Shown here in pieces: positions 24,583 through 37,500 of a DNA stretch of 64,000 nt. The number at the start of each line of letters is the position of its first letter. The first letter of the stretch is position 1. This DNA comes from Bromus sterilis (taxonomy: Eukaryota; Streptophyta; Magnoliopsida; Poales; Poaceae). Under the pieces are notes generated by a model, which saw only the letters and a program-made list of their open reading frames with translations, had not been told where the DNA came from and did no database searches. Location of the stretch: the NCBI GenBank assembly GCA_950022295.1, contig OX465597.1:376991016-377055015 (forward strand), read 5' to 3'. A program made the translations under genes and the position numbers.

Positions 24583-24730
24583 AAAACTGATCTACAACAG
24601 CAACAGCACAACCCCTCGCAAGCGTAGCAGTCGGAACCATCGCCCACAACGCACCGCCAGCGCCTGCAATACCAACAACGCAAGTAGCAGTAATCCAAGA
24701 ACGAAGCACGACACCCGAGGAAGAAAAATA

Positions 24731-26522
24731 TGTTGGGAATGTGCCCTAGAGGCAAATAAAATATGTTTTATCGAGCATATTCCATTAGTTCATAATACGT
24801 TTGATACTATGCTATAATTGTATTAAGCGGAAACATTAATACAGGTGTGGTATACAAACAACCAGGTCCCTAGTAAACCCTAGTATACTAGTCCATTGGG
24901 CGATTGATGATCAAGGTTTCCTGATCAGGAGACAATGGCGTCTGTTGACAATGGAGTCGTATCATTGGATAATGATATGATGGACATACACCCACCAGAA
25001 GTGTTGCGATGTGATCAAGTCACATAGTTCGACATTGCGATAACTATAATGTAGTGACCAGATCCTTTGACCGTAATGATCATACGTAATTGTCATCTAT
25101 GAGGAGACTTTGATTTGTATCCCACCGCTTGACTGAAATATGCTGGCTATAACGGTGCACTTTGGGTATTCCGGAATAGATGGTTGATGAGTATGCAAAT
25201 AGATCAAAGCGGGATTTGTCCATCCGTGTGACGGATAGGTACTCTGGGCCCACTCGGTGATATTGCATCATAAAGTTTGCAAGCGTGTGACTAGGTCACG
25301 GAGTTGTAATATCACGGAAACGAGTAAACTTGTTTGTTGAGAACGAGGACAAACTAGGTATAGTGGATACCGATGATCAAACCTCGGACAAGCAAAGTAA
25401 CATCCGACAAAGGGAACAGGTACACGGTTAACGGATCCAACAGCAATTGAAGTTCATTCGATGGAAGCGCAGGGGCTATCAAGGATTGTAACCAGGTCCA
25501 ATTGATTAGTCATTGATCAATGGGAATTGTCTCGATCATGTCTGCTGTTTCCTGGACCGTAGGGTGTAACACTTAAGGGTACTCGACGCAGTAAGGATTG
25601 ATTCGGGATCACTGGAGAAATTGGAGAGAACACCGGAATTGTTCCGATGAAGGCCGGAAGTTGTTCCGGGTATTTTGAAAGGTTCAAAATATATTTAATA
25701 ATGCTTAATATATGTTTTATTATTTAATTAACTAAAATAAATATTAAAATGTATTTAAATATAATTAAAAATGGAAGAAAAGGCATATGGGCCTCATAGG
25801 GCCCATTAGGGGGAGAGGGAGTCCTCCCCCATGGGCCATGGCGCCATGAGGGTGGCCCACCCCCCTAGGGCTGCGCCAAAACCCCCCTCCCTTGGGATTA
25901 GTCCCACCACGGAAGTGGAGGGGGGGTGGCACCCCTCCTTGGCCTATATAAGGAGGGGTAGGGTGCCCTTTTTTCTTCATACAAATTGATTTGAGACAAG
26001 TTTCTCTCATCTCTCTCTCCCTCCTTTCTCCTTCCTCGAGTGGACTCCCCTTGTTTGGAGTCTACACTTGGTTGGGGATTTCTCCACTATACGCACGCCG
26101 TCATGCTGCTGGAATCGGGATCCGAATCCATCTTCTTTCCGCTGCTCTACTGGTTCGGAGCCCGGAGGGACATCGGGTATACTGTATGTGTATAATCCCG
26201 CGAGGCACTACACTTGTGGTGCTACTTCATCGTCGTGGCCGTATCGCGAGGTCTTCATCAGCAACGTTCCGACGGGGACGTAATCCCGTCATCGGTCTAC
26301 AAGGATCGGGTGGCTACAGGAGACATCGTGGATCTGCGCGGCATCGGGGATTGCCGGTACGACTACACCAACCACGTTCATGCGGGAACGTTTCCCGCTT
26401 AACGGACTACATACTGGTATGTGATCTATTTCTGTCCGTTACTTGCATCGCCATAGCATAGGTCTTGGGTATGAGTCTCGTAGGTTATGAAAAAATTGTG
26501 TTTTCTGCCCCGAACTCCAACA
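24731..26522 (+). repeat. 5' LTR of the Angela-like Copia
   Basis: Begins TGTTGGGAATGTGCCCTAG and ends ..CGAACTCCAACA. The promoter TATATAAG is at 25945-25952, after a purine-rich GC block. A PBS-like TGGTATCATGAGC (26524-26536) follows; the tRNA-Met PBS TGGTATCAGAGC is changed by an inserted T. Confidence 0.88.
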
Positions 26523-26536
26523 GTGGTATCATGAGC

Positions 26537-29500
26537 AAGGCTATGCGTAGATGTATTGTACGGATAGAACACATCTAGTATGTGGGCATCAATTCTCCAA
26601 CTGTTACCCTCTCACGTGTACTCATTTAGCATTGCGGCAATGTTTGATGAAGCGGCCCCCGACCGACCTTACGCGTTTACGCGAGACTGGTTCCACACTT
26701 GACATATGGCTTGTACCATATAAAGTGGCTGGGGGTGTATGTCTCTCTGCATTAGCGATACCAAGATGTTTGCAACGGAGGGCCCCGACAGGGGTGTAAT
26801 TGAGAAAATTGCGGGATTGGTGTTGTGGCTTGTTTTCTCAGGATATAAAGCGGTTCTTTTCTCGAAACCCCTAGCAGCCACGTAAAACTTGCAAAATATA
26901 AAGTAGAAAGGCGTTTTCAACTTTAATTTGCATGTCGGGGGGAATCATAGCATGTATGATTTATACTATTGCATCCAGTTTTGCTAATATGTTTAATATA
27001 CGACGGAAGCCTAATAGGATGATCCCTCACTAATCCAACAAAGTGTCCTTCCTTAGTGAAGCACCATCTGGAAAGTTCTTCATTATGGAGGCATCACGTG
27101 TCACACGGGTGTCAAACATTTTTACGTTCACAAGAGATGGGTGGAGCAAGCCTAGCATGTCCAGAAACATGGCCTTGCATACGCGGCATATACTCACTAA
27201 GGTTATTGTGGCGAGCCTGGCATGTGCAGAAATGGCCTCGGGACACAAGAGACCGAAAGGTCGAGCATGAGTCATATGGTTGATGTGATTGGCATGATGG
27301 ACTACCTTGAACAACATACTGATGGTCTTGTCACACGGGGGAGGTATGTTCTTCAAGGATCGTGTAATCACTTAGAACAAACTATGAGGGATGTTTGTCT
27401 GAGTGGGAGTTCCAGAATTGTTTTTGAAACATGAACTCCATATTATGAACTTAATCTTCATGTCTTAGAAAATATCATTGTAGATAACGTCATACCAATG
27501 TTTAGAACTATGGCTCTTTTAGTATGATAGAACTTAAGGTAAATGGGTCTTACTTCATTGATGTGTACCAACACCATTAGAGACATACTCATTAGTAATG
27601 ACTTGCTAAACATAATACGAAGAACTGCTAGGAGATACACCTGACAACTCCGTATTCAAGGAAGATGATGATGAGTATCGTACTCACCGTCACTTATGAA
27701 TGACTGTCCAATACACCATAATTCATTCTATGGAATCTGAATTGTGAATGCATGTTAACCAACACGTATGACGTGCTAGGTGAACTTGAAAGCACTTGGT
27801 CACAAATCATAGTAATGGAATATGAGTATATGGACGGGGTTTCTTTCAACTATGGTGGAAGGAACAACCTGCTGACAAAGTCACTTGGAAAATGTATAAG
27901 ATACATGGAACACCTTGTGTATAACTTGGACTACTGAATGACTGGTTACTTTGCGATAACTGGGGAGTTGCATCCGCTTCCTCCCAGTTACAAAGACCAT
28001 GTCTGGACTATGTCATGAATGAGAATCGTTCACCTGTCATGAGGTCATGGTTAAAGTCAAGAACTTTAAGAGTAGAACCAATGCAGGAATGGTCATTGAC
28101 GGAGAAGGTATATTTGATATACGAGTTATAAATGTCTTTCCCACGAAACACTAATTGCGGTTGATTAAGTATTAGATGCTTGAACTTACTGCTTGAGAGT
28201 GACTTGGAAGGGATGAGGTGACAATGTGTGCTGACGGCAATCAAGATAGTTGATGGTCGACAACACTCTCCCTCTACATCTATCAATTGATTAATATATG
28301 AATAAATTTTATGATCGTTTGAATGAGGACTTTATTAGTGTGTCTTGCATCTCACGAAGACAATTATTCATATTAGTGAGAAACAAGTCAGTTGTTCTCC
28401 TTTTATGAATGATATCTCTTATGGTCACATTACGATTATGAATGAGTTATTCTTATATTGATGATAGTTGTTTGATCATTTATAAGAAATATTGTAATGC
28501 CAAGAAATATCCAGGTTTGATAATGACACTACAGTTTAAGTCATGAATGGTATGATGATGTCTTAAGATACTTGATCTCTTGACACAAGCAAACCATGCC
28601 TCTTGAGGTGAGATGACTAAAACCTTGCATTCTGGTAAAACAGATTGTGTACTGATTGTTGAATATCATACATTGTGATGTATCATATGTCAGCATGTGG
28701 TGAATTTCATTATTTCGTGAACTTCGTATGTGGACTTAGATGAATATTTGTATTCACTAATGAAACATGAGTCTGAAATAGTTTGATATGATCAAAAGGG
28801 ATTTCAGAGTAAAGATGGATATTAAATTAACAAGAAATACAAGTCTCTACGATTTGATCAAAGTGACAAATGTTTTGAGTTAGTCTTGGGCATAAAGACT
28901 TGTGTGAAAGTTGTTCCACAAATTGCAATGTCTTGAGACACTTCAATATGATTGACGTGCCTGAACATTGTGATCATATTCTATCGAAAAGTGTATGGTC
29001 TAAGTTATCTCTTACCAAGTTGCGTTATTATTGTTTAGAGTTATTAATTTAATATGCAAACACTCACTTCAGCATAGGGAACCATCTGAGTTCGTGGAAA
29101 CCAACACTATATATGTCATGGTGTGTTGTGGTTTCTAGGAAGCTTGATTTATGTAAGATAAATTATCTTTGTAGTGTATCCTTAGACAACTATGGATGCA
29201 TCTTCCACAACTAGAACTAAAAGGAGCAATACTTGTATTGCTATGTTTGGTGTTTGTCAAGAATTGTTCTTGATAAATGTGGTAATGGAAGAAAAGTGAA
29301 AGTTCAACCAAGGTAATTGACCTTGCCTCCAAATGTCAGAGTAGTGCAACGGAATATGTTCTGGAAGCAAAGCTCTACAATAAGAGGAGAAACTAATGAT
29401 AATGATCATGATCTTTTGATGGGAGCTTTTACAGAGAAAGGTAGGATTCAAGAATATATATTTGCCCCTGGTGCAAAATGATATTCATGATTCACTTGTC

Positions 29501-31193
29501 ATGTTAATGGAACAAGACATTCCTACGAACTACAAAGAAGCGATGGTGGACCTAAGTACGAGATATGACTACAAGTCATGAAATCCTATGTTGAGTTACA
29601 TTTAAGATTTCTTGAATCTTATCAAGTAAGGAGGTTACTTGATATTCACAATAACTTCAGAGTTACGAGGAATAAATGTGAACATCAAAGGACGTCAAGA
29701 TTGGTTTGTCACAAAGATTGTTTCTGACAAATTCAATGGGTTGACTACAATGTGTAGCAATGCTTGCGTCAAAGGGATATTCACTATGATTGATCCAGGA
29801 TTGTTATCAATACCGTGACTTCCTCAAATCCTATATTTGAAGAAGTGTTGTAATTGGTACAACAAGAAGGTTTTGGAAAAAAACATATGGATACTAGTGT
29901 CTCGTAAACTGAATTCTCATTTTGATGGATGATCAAAGGATTTTGGACTTCACCAAAATATCGAGGAAACATGCATTTGCATGAAACTAAGTGGGAGCTG
30001 AATAGTTTCCTGAAACTTAATATGTAGACGACATATTTTGAGTGGGAGCTATGGGAGTATTATCCGAGACTTATATGTAAATGACATATTTGAGTAGGAG
30101 CCATGTGGTTAGTATCCTGAACTTAATATGTGTCTGACATATCTAAGTGGGAGCCATGTGGATGTTATCCTTGTCTTATATGTGGCCGACATATTTGAGT
30201 GGGAGCATGATAACATTCTCATATATGGATAACATATTATGAATGGTGCAGTTGGTGTTAATGATTATTTGAATCTTTCATAAATGAAGATGAATAAGTA
30301 TTAAGCATTGAAGATCTATTAAGATAGATATGTGTTTAATAACATTGAGTCGTACCACTTTCTTGGATAAGACTCTGAAGGAGTTCAGAATGGGACAAGT
30401 CAAGAAGTGGTCCTTACTTGTATATCCAAGAGAAGTGTTGAGTTAATCTCAGTACAAGAACAATGGTTAATGGTTAATGAAAGAAATGGATGTGTTGGAT
30501 CCTCTATGCCTTTGTCATAGGTTCTTTCATATAAAACCAGAGTTATGTACTCGACGTAATGTGACCCAAGTTCTTAGTAGTAAGAACAGGTTGTGATATG
30601 ATTTATGAATAAATCATTAAACAAAGAGTTAAGTTTATCCTTCAGTGTCTGGAGAGAACTGAGGATACATCTCAAATTTGTAAAGGATAGTGGACTTGAC
30701 CATAAATGTTGTGCTGTTTCAAGTTTTGACACTAACCTAGAAAATTGAGATATCATACTAATGAATGCCTAAGTTGAAAGAAACATGGTTAGACATCAAA
30801 GTTGCATACAATGCACTAAGGATTGAATCTACATTGATGTGGCTGCTTTAGAAGTAGCAGGAGTTATATTATGGCTTAATAAGTTCGACTTCTGATTGAG
30901 TGAGTTTCAAGTGTGCATGACTATGGGAAAGTCCGCGTGACCCACCGGATGTCATTGCTATGACACAGCAAACGAAGTCTCACTTCACCGCCAAATATAT
31001 ATACCTCATCATTATAATGGATAATGAAGGAATGTCAAATTAGGTGACATTATGATTTGCAAAAGGGCATACGGTTCTGAATGGTACCCAGACCGTTGAT
31101 ACAACCTCTTCCACGGGCAAGCATGATCAATAATGAGTTATGATCCAGAGAAAATGCAACTAGATTATTTGTACTCTAGTGCAAGTGGGAGAC
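26537..31193 (+). other. Decayed internal region of the Angela-like Copia
   Basis: No open frame above about 110 codons exists and none has a domain. The first 900 bases match the leader type of Angela elements (for example ACCGAAAGGTCGAGCATGA and GAGTGGGAGTTCC). The remainder is A/T-rich with repeated GAGTGGGAGC and YVDD-coding remnants. GTGCAAGTGGGAGAC before 31194 is the PPT. The gag-pol gene is dead or was already replaced in the founder. Confidence 0.65.
30015..30240 (+). repeat. Five tandem units each containing a relic of the RT YVDD motif
   Basis: Units start near 30015, 30070, 30122, 30175 and 30218 (period 43-55 bases). Each has CTTA(A)TATGT..GACATAT followed in four by GAGTGGGAGC or a variant. 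Read in the matching frame, the core codes YVDDI, YVNDI, YVSDI, YVADI and a one-base-deleted fifth form, which is the catalytic loop of Copia reverse transcriptase. Confidence 0.6.
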
Positions 31194-32985
31194 TGTTGGG
31201 AATGTGCCCTAGAGGAAAATAAAATATGTTTTATCGAGCATATTCCATTAGTTCATAATACGTTTGATACTATGCTATTACTGTATTAAGCGGAAACATT
31301 AATACAGGTGTGGTATACAAACAATCAGGTCCCTAGTAAACCCTAGTATACTAGTCCATTGGGCGATTGATGATCAAGGTTTCCTGATCATGAGACAATG
31401 GCGTCTGTTGACAATGGAGTCGTATCATTGGATAATGATATGATGGACATACACCCACCAGAAGTGTTGCGATGTGATCAAGTCACATAGTTCGACATTG
31501 CGATAACTATAACGTAGTGATCAGATCCTTTGACCGTAATGATCATACGTAATTGTCATCTATGAGGAGACTTTGATTTGTATCCCACCGCTTGACTGAA
31601 ATATGCTGGCTATAACGATGCACTTTGGGTATTCCGAAATAGATGGTTGATGAGTATGCAAATAGATCAAAGCGGGATTTGTCCATCCGTGTGACGGATA
31701 GGTACTCTGGGCCCACTATGTGATATTGCATCATAAAGTGTGCAAACGTGTGACTAGGTCACGGAGTTGTAATATCACGGGAACGAGTAAACTTGTTTGT
31801 TGAGAACGAGGACGAACTAGGTATAGTGGATACCGATGATCAAACCTCGGACAAGCAAAGTACCATTCGACAAAGGGAATAAGCACACGGTTAACGGATC
31901 CAACAGCGATTGAAGTTCATTCGATGGAAGCGCAGGGGCTATCAAGGATTGTAACCAGGTCCAATTGATTAGTCATTGATCAATGAGAATTGTCTCGATC
32001 ATGTCTTCTTTTTCCCGGACCGTAGGGTGTTACACTTAAGGGTACTCGACGCAGTAAGGATTGATTCGGGATCACCGGAGAAATTGGAGAGAACACCGGA
32101 ATTGTTTCGATGAAGGCCGGAAGTTGTTCCGGGTATTTTGAAAGGTTCAAAATATATTTAATAATGTTTAATATATGTTTTATTACTTAATTATCTGAAT
32201 TAAATATTAAAATGTATTTAAATATAATTAAAAATGGAAGAAAAGGCATATGGGCCTCATAGGGCCCATTCGGGGGAGAGGGAGTCCTCCCCCATGGGCC
32301 ATGGCGCCATGAGGGGGGCCCACCCCCCTAGGTCTGCGCCAAAAAACCCCTCCCTTGGGATTAGTCCCACCCCGGAAGTGGAGGGGGGGTGGCACCCCTC
32401 CTTGGCCTATATAAGGAGGGGTAGGGTGCCTTTTTTTCTTCATACAAATTGATTTGAGACAAGTTTCTCTCATCTCTCTCTCCCTCCTTTCTCCTTCCTC
32501 GAGTGGACTCCCCTTGTTTGGAGTCTACACTTGGTTGGGGATTTCTCCACTATACGTACGCCGTCATGCTGCTGGAATCGGGATCCGAATCCATCTTCTT
32601 TCCGCTGCTCTACTGGTTCAGAGCCCGGAGGGACGTCGGGTATACTGTATGTGTATAATCCCGCGAGGCACTACACTTGTGGTGCTACTTCATCGTCGTG
32701 GCCATATCGCGAGGTCTTCATCAGCAACGTTCCGACGGGGACGTAATCCCGTCATCGGTCTACAAGGATCGGGTGGCTACAGGAGTCATCGTGGATCTGC
32801 GCGGCATCGGGGATTGCCGGTACAACTACACCAACCACGTTCATGCGGGAACGTTTCCCGCTTAACGGACTACATACTGGTATGTGATCTATTTTTGTCC
32901 GTTACTTGCATCGCCATAGCATAGGTCTTGGGTATGGGTCTCGTAGGTTATGAAAAAATTGTGTTTTCTGCCCCGAACTCCAACA
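31194..32985 (+). repeat. 3' LTR of the Angela-like Copia
   Basis: A near-identical copy of 24731-26522 (TATATAAG at 32408-32415), followed by AAATA and the resumed Tat sequence. Confidence 0.9.
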
Positions 32986-33109
32986 AAATACCCAGAGGCG
33001 CACGGCCGGATCTACATGATACAAGAAGGAAGACCATCAAACGGGCAGCAGAACAGGTCACCAGACAAGTTTTCCTCGCAGTCTCCTCGTCCCTGCTGTC
33101 CCAGAGTAC

Positions 33110-33679
33110 TTGCAAGGATCCGAGACTGAAATCACCTTCTCCCGAGAAGACCACCCGCCAGCCATCCCGCGCCCAGGACACACCGCCTTAGTACTCGAAG
33201 CAAGAATCGGAAACTACGATATGTCACGAGTCTTCATGGACGGCGGCAGCGGAATCAACATCATATTCACCAGAACCCTGGAAGAAATGCTCATCCAAAA
33301 CTCAGTACTGAAAACTTCAGGCACAACGTTTCATGGAATCGTGCCAGGGAAAGCAGTCTACCCCCTTGGAAAAATAAGTCTCGAGGTGGTTTTTGGCAGC
33401 ACGAGCAACTTCCGCAAAGAGACACTGGATTTTGAAGTGGTCAACTGGAAATCGCAATACCATGCCATCCTAGGACGCCCAGCCTTCGCGCGTTTCATGG
33501 CAGTGCCACACTACACCTACCTCAAGATGAAAATGCCAGGCCCGCGAGGAGTAATCACAGTCAGCGGCAGCTTCGTCAGATCTGACCGCTTCAACAAAGA
33601 GTTCCACAAAATATCAGAAACCTTTGGAGCACATCAAGCCAGCGGAGTCGCAGCGCCAGAAGAAGAGGCCCTACCATAG
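33110..33679 (+). CDS. Retropepsin-like protease domain of the Tat-type element
   Basis: The frame contains HTALVLEARIGNYDMSRVFMDGGSGINI: the DGGSG active-site loop typical of Tat-lineage aspartic proteases (D-G-G-S in place of D-T/S-G). It ends with YHAILGRPAFARFMAVPHYTYLKMKMPGP, the ILGR flap-side motif and conserved tail. It cleaves Gag-Pol in the particle. The start is arbitrary because the domain was part of a longer polyprotein: upstream codons (VPEYLQGSETEITF) join by a frameshift to sequence at 32991 and, across the Copia insertion, to 24730. The stop at 33679 is followed by noncoding DNA, not by reverse transcriptase. Confidence 0.75.
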   Translation: MQGSETEITFSREDHPPAIPRPGHTALVLEARIGNYDMSRVFMDGGSGINIIFTRTLEEMLIQNSVLKTSGTTFHGIVPGKAVYPLGKISLEVVFGSTSNFRKETLDFEVVNWKSQYHAILGRPAFARFMAVPHYTYLKMKMPGPRGVITVSGSFVRSDRFNKEFHKISETFGAHQASGVAAPEEEALP

Positions 33680-33829
33680 AAGCAAAAGGGAGCCACAACA
33701 ATTTACCGTCCTTAGGGCTACTAAGCCATTGATCCAAATAAAGGGGATGTCTTCAAGTAACAGCCCCCCCTTGTGTAAGAAACAAAGGATAAGTATTGAA
33801 AATATTTTTCCAAAAAGCTCTTTTCATTA

Positions 33830-34306
33830 GCACTCGGGGGCTCGCCGCAGAAGCCACCCCCGAGGCGTTCTTCGCAAACGCGACTCTCAAAAAATTGGCA
33901 CTCGGGGGCTCGCCGCAGCAGCCACCCCCTGAGGCGTTCTTCGCAAACGCGACTCCCAAAAAAAATTTGGCACTCGGGGGCTCGCCGCAGCAGCCACCCC
34001 CGAGGCGTTCTTCGCAAACGCGACTCTCAAAAAATTGGCACTCGGGGGCTCGCCGCAGCAGCCACCCGCCGAGGCGTTCTTCGCAAACGCGACTCTAAAA
34101 AATTGGCACTCGGGGGCTCGCCGCAGCAACCACCCCCCGAGGTGTTCTTCGCAAACGCGACTCTCAAAAAATTGGCACTTGGGGGGCTCGCCGCAGCAGC
34201 CACCCCCCGAGGCGTTCTTCGCAAACGCGACTCTAAAAAATTGGCACTCGGGGGCTCGCCGCAGCAGCCACCCCCGAGGCGTTCTTCGCAAACGCGATTC
34301 TAAAAT
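33830..34306 (+). repeat. 68-bp tandem array, seven units
   Basis: Units begin GCACTCGGGGGCTCGCCGCAG at 33830, 33898, 33970, 34038, 34106, 34175 and 34244 (spacing 68-72). Each continues CAGCCACCCCCGAGGCG, TTCTTCGCAAACGCGACTCT and an A run. The halves CTCGGGGG and CCCCCGAG are inverted, so every unit can form a stem with a loop of about 20 bases. Long open frames in both directions exist only because the unit length is near a multiple of three. Confidence 0.9.
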
Positions 34307-34552
34307 AGCAAGAAGGGACCCCTCGCCCAGAAACTCAGCAGCCGACAAAACAAGACTATATCGCACAAGTTTGATTTACAACCGATGAACAAAGCAAAAT
34401 AGAACAGCAACACACGCTGTCCAGCAAAGGGAGCAACAAGCAAAAGGCTAATCCCCAGGCTCTGACTTTACTTTACACAGAGCACCTAACCGACGGTCAT
34501 TATCCTCGACCACCCATTTCACAACTTCATTTGCAGGCTTATCCGCCATGGC

Positions 34553-37500
34553 TTAATGGTCGTCCATCGGCTGAGCTCGACCACCAGGAGGACCTCGAGC
34601 TGCCAACATAATGTCCATCCCTGGCCAATGACTATGGACAAAGGCAAAAGCGCAGCGAGCGCCTGCATAAATCTGGTGATTAACTACACGCCGAAGATCC
34701 GCAGGATGGGAGAACACCCGACAAAGCTTCTCAAGGGAAGAGGGGACAAGATCCAATGGGTAAAACTCAGCAAAATTCCTGCCCAACACCCCGCAGCAGT
34801 ACTCAAGAGCCCGCGGTACCCTCTCAACCGCATCCGCAGAACAGCGAACACCCGAGCACGTGCCCTATCCATCCAGAAAGGATTGCTCGCCTGCACAACC
34901 GGGTCCTCCAGCCACAACAACTCAGACTGTACCGCCTCCTCTTCCTCGCGAGCGCGCCCAGCAAGCACTTCGCGGTGAAGAATAGGGATCAGAAGAAAAG
35001 CATAAAGAAAAAAAGAACTCGCGCAGTCGAAAGAATGACAAAACTCACCCTTCAGGAGATCAGACAGCTTCATCATCCAAGCCTCCAAGCCATCCAAAAC
35101 AGCCTCAGCACGTTCACATTTCGAGTGATGGACTGCAACAGCACCCTTCAGTCGAACGATCTCACGTTCGTCCTCTTTCAGCCTCAAGCAAACGGACTCG
35201 TAAGCACCTTCGCGAGCGTCTGATGGCACGAGATTTGACGGGTGTAGTCTTCTCGCCCTTCGTTGGTGAGCCCCAAGTGGAAGGCGTGATGCAGCACAGC
35301 AGCAAATTCCCCTCAGTAAAGATACCAAGGTTTGTCTCCAGTAGGACTCCACAGATGATAAGTAGGTGTCAGCGGCGCTACTGACGCGGACCTGCACACA
35401 GACACAAATAACTTTGTTCCCAACGAAGTTCAGAGAGGTTGTCAATCTCTCCGGTCTTGTTGTTCACAAAGGATCAAACACAAGGGATAATGATAGCAAC
35501 TGAAAGTAAAAGCAGAAAAGTAAATGAGCGTGGAAACAGTAATGAGGATATGGACTGGGATACGTGATGTTCACTAGTGATGTCTCTCTCCCAAAAGACG
35601 ATAAAACTGCTATGCGAGGTAAACAAATTACAGAAGGGCAATTGACAGGATTATGAACGCACCGCAATGCTAACTATGCTACTAAAGAAAGGAAGAGGCT
35701 CAAAAGCACGGGCAGTATGCCAAAATAAGTAGACCGAAATCCAACTGCATCTACTACTAATCATCCACCTTGAGATATCTATCCAGAACATCTCGCTAGT
35801 ATTAAGTTGCGAGCCCCACCCAAAGTGTAAACCCAAAGCAACAGACAACTGCATTAAAAAGAACTTTGCGTAAAGTAAACAATCCTTGCAACCGCGGTTA
35901 CAAGCACCGTTGTTTTCCCCCTTGTGGCAACAGCACATCCCCTAGACTCATGTTTATGTCACTCAAGCGTGTCATCGGGGGCATGAACCCACAATCGAGC
36001 ATAACGTTCCCTCTTGGGGTTACTACCTACTACTTGGCCAAAGCAATAAACAACAACGGAGAACATGCAAGAATTACTTAGGAACAAAAATATAAGAGAT
36101 AAAAACCAAATATATTACTCATTCACAATCTGAACATAATCTCATAATCCATCAGATCCCATCAAACTCAGCATAGCAATAGCAGAAAGATTACAAAAGT
36201 GCCTCGATCATGTAGGGCAGCTCACGAGGTCTAAACCATGAAGAACAAAGAGGGGAGGAGAACATCACATAGCTACTGATCAAGGACCCATGGTCGAAGG
36301 AAAACTACTCACGAGACATTCGGGGAGCATCCATGGTTGAGAGGAGACTCCCGGAGGTCAATCCTCCCTCCGGCAGGGTGCCGGGAAGAGGTCTTCTGGT
36401 GCTCCCGATCTCGGAACCGCGGCTGCGGCGGAACAGAGGAGAGATCGCGAATAAGGGTTCTCTTTTCCGAAGTTTCCCGTGACGGAGAATATATAGGCGA
36501 AGGGGGGCAGCCAGAGGTGGACCAGGGGCCCCAGGCGCCCCCCTGGGGCGGCCAGGGGTGGGTCCGCGCCGTGTGGCCGCCTGGGCCACCCCTGGCTCCC
36601 CTCTGGCCCCACTCAGGCTCTTCGCGAAGCTTCCTGTACGCTGATTTTTCCTATATTGTTCCTGGAATTTTTCTGGCACTTTTTATATGGGGGAAAACTG
36701 AAATAGAAAAACAGCAGAAAACAGGAACTGGCACTGTGGTGCACTGAGTTAATAGGTTAGTCCAAATATGATCAAAAGTGTATGAAAGTGTATCTAGATC
36801 ATAGCAATATCACACAAAACATGCATGGAGCAAGCAGAAATTATAGATACGTTTTGGACGTATCAGCGTCCTCCTTCAGCAAATTCCAAGCCCGAGAAAC
36901 GCCCGGGATGGCCTACCGCAAAGAGAAACAAGTCAAAAGAAACGAGACAACAAGCAGCACAAAAATCAAAGCAGGTCCATGAACTAAGCAAGATCCGTCG
37001 TCCCATCGGGAGTCATATTACAGTTGAAATTTCCAAAACAAGAACAGGTTCACCCTACTACTCGGCTGAAGAATTGTTTGCAGCCTCTACAACTAGTTGC
37101 AGCTGGTGAGCCAACCAAGTAGCTCGAGCACTCTGCTCGTCCGTGTAATCAGGCAAAGTATCCACCATAGAATCCTCAATAGGGAGACCATGGCCCAGAA
37201 GAACATTAATAGACGTGGCAAGCCCACTCACCACGGTCTCACGAACCAAGCCCTCCATCTGATCACCGTCCGGACCAAAGGCAGCAACAAGAGAATCAAG
37301 ACCCTCAGGACGCTTCTCCGCATCTGGGAACATATGCTCATGGAGAAGCTTCAGGAGAGTCGAGGCCCGAGCATAGACATCCCCAACAGCCACCACAGCG
37401 CCAGAGACAGCATCCACAGCGCCACGGAGAACACCCGAACCCGCAGCGGCCACTTCTACCGACTCAATACCCGCAGAACCTGGGAACAGGGAAAAAGATC

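Larger units (their letters stand above)
24731..32985 (+). mobile_element. Angela/BARE-like Copia element with decayed coding region
   Basis: Two LTRs of equal length (24731-26522 and 31194-32985, 1792 bases each), both TGTTGGGAATG..CCAACA, a tRNA-Met-type PBS, a PPT and the target duplication AAATA (24726-24730, 32986-32990). It interrupts the Tat gag-protease frame between 24730 and 32991. The LTRs differ at a small percentage of sites, so it is among the younger insertions; I did not count exactly. Confidence 0.9.

Noticed and set aside
33830..34306. CRISPR-like array
   Set aside because: Units are directly adjacent without unique spacers and the DNA is plant-type; it is a simple tandem repeat.
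33721..34366. Open frames in both directions over the 68-bp array
   Set aside because: Periodic translation of a tandem repeat, no stable frame across units of 68, 69 and 72 bases.
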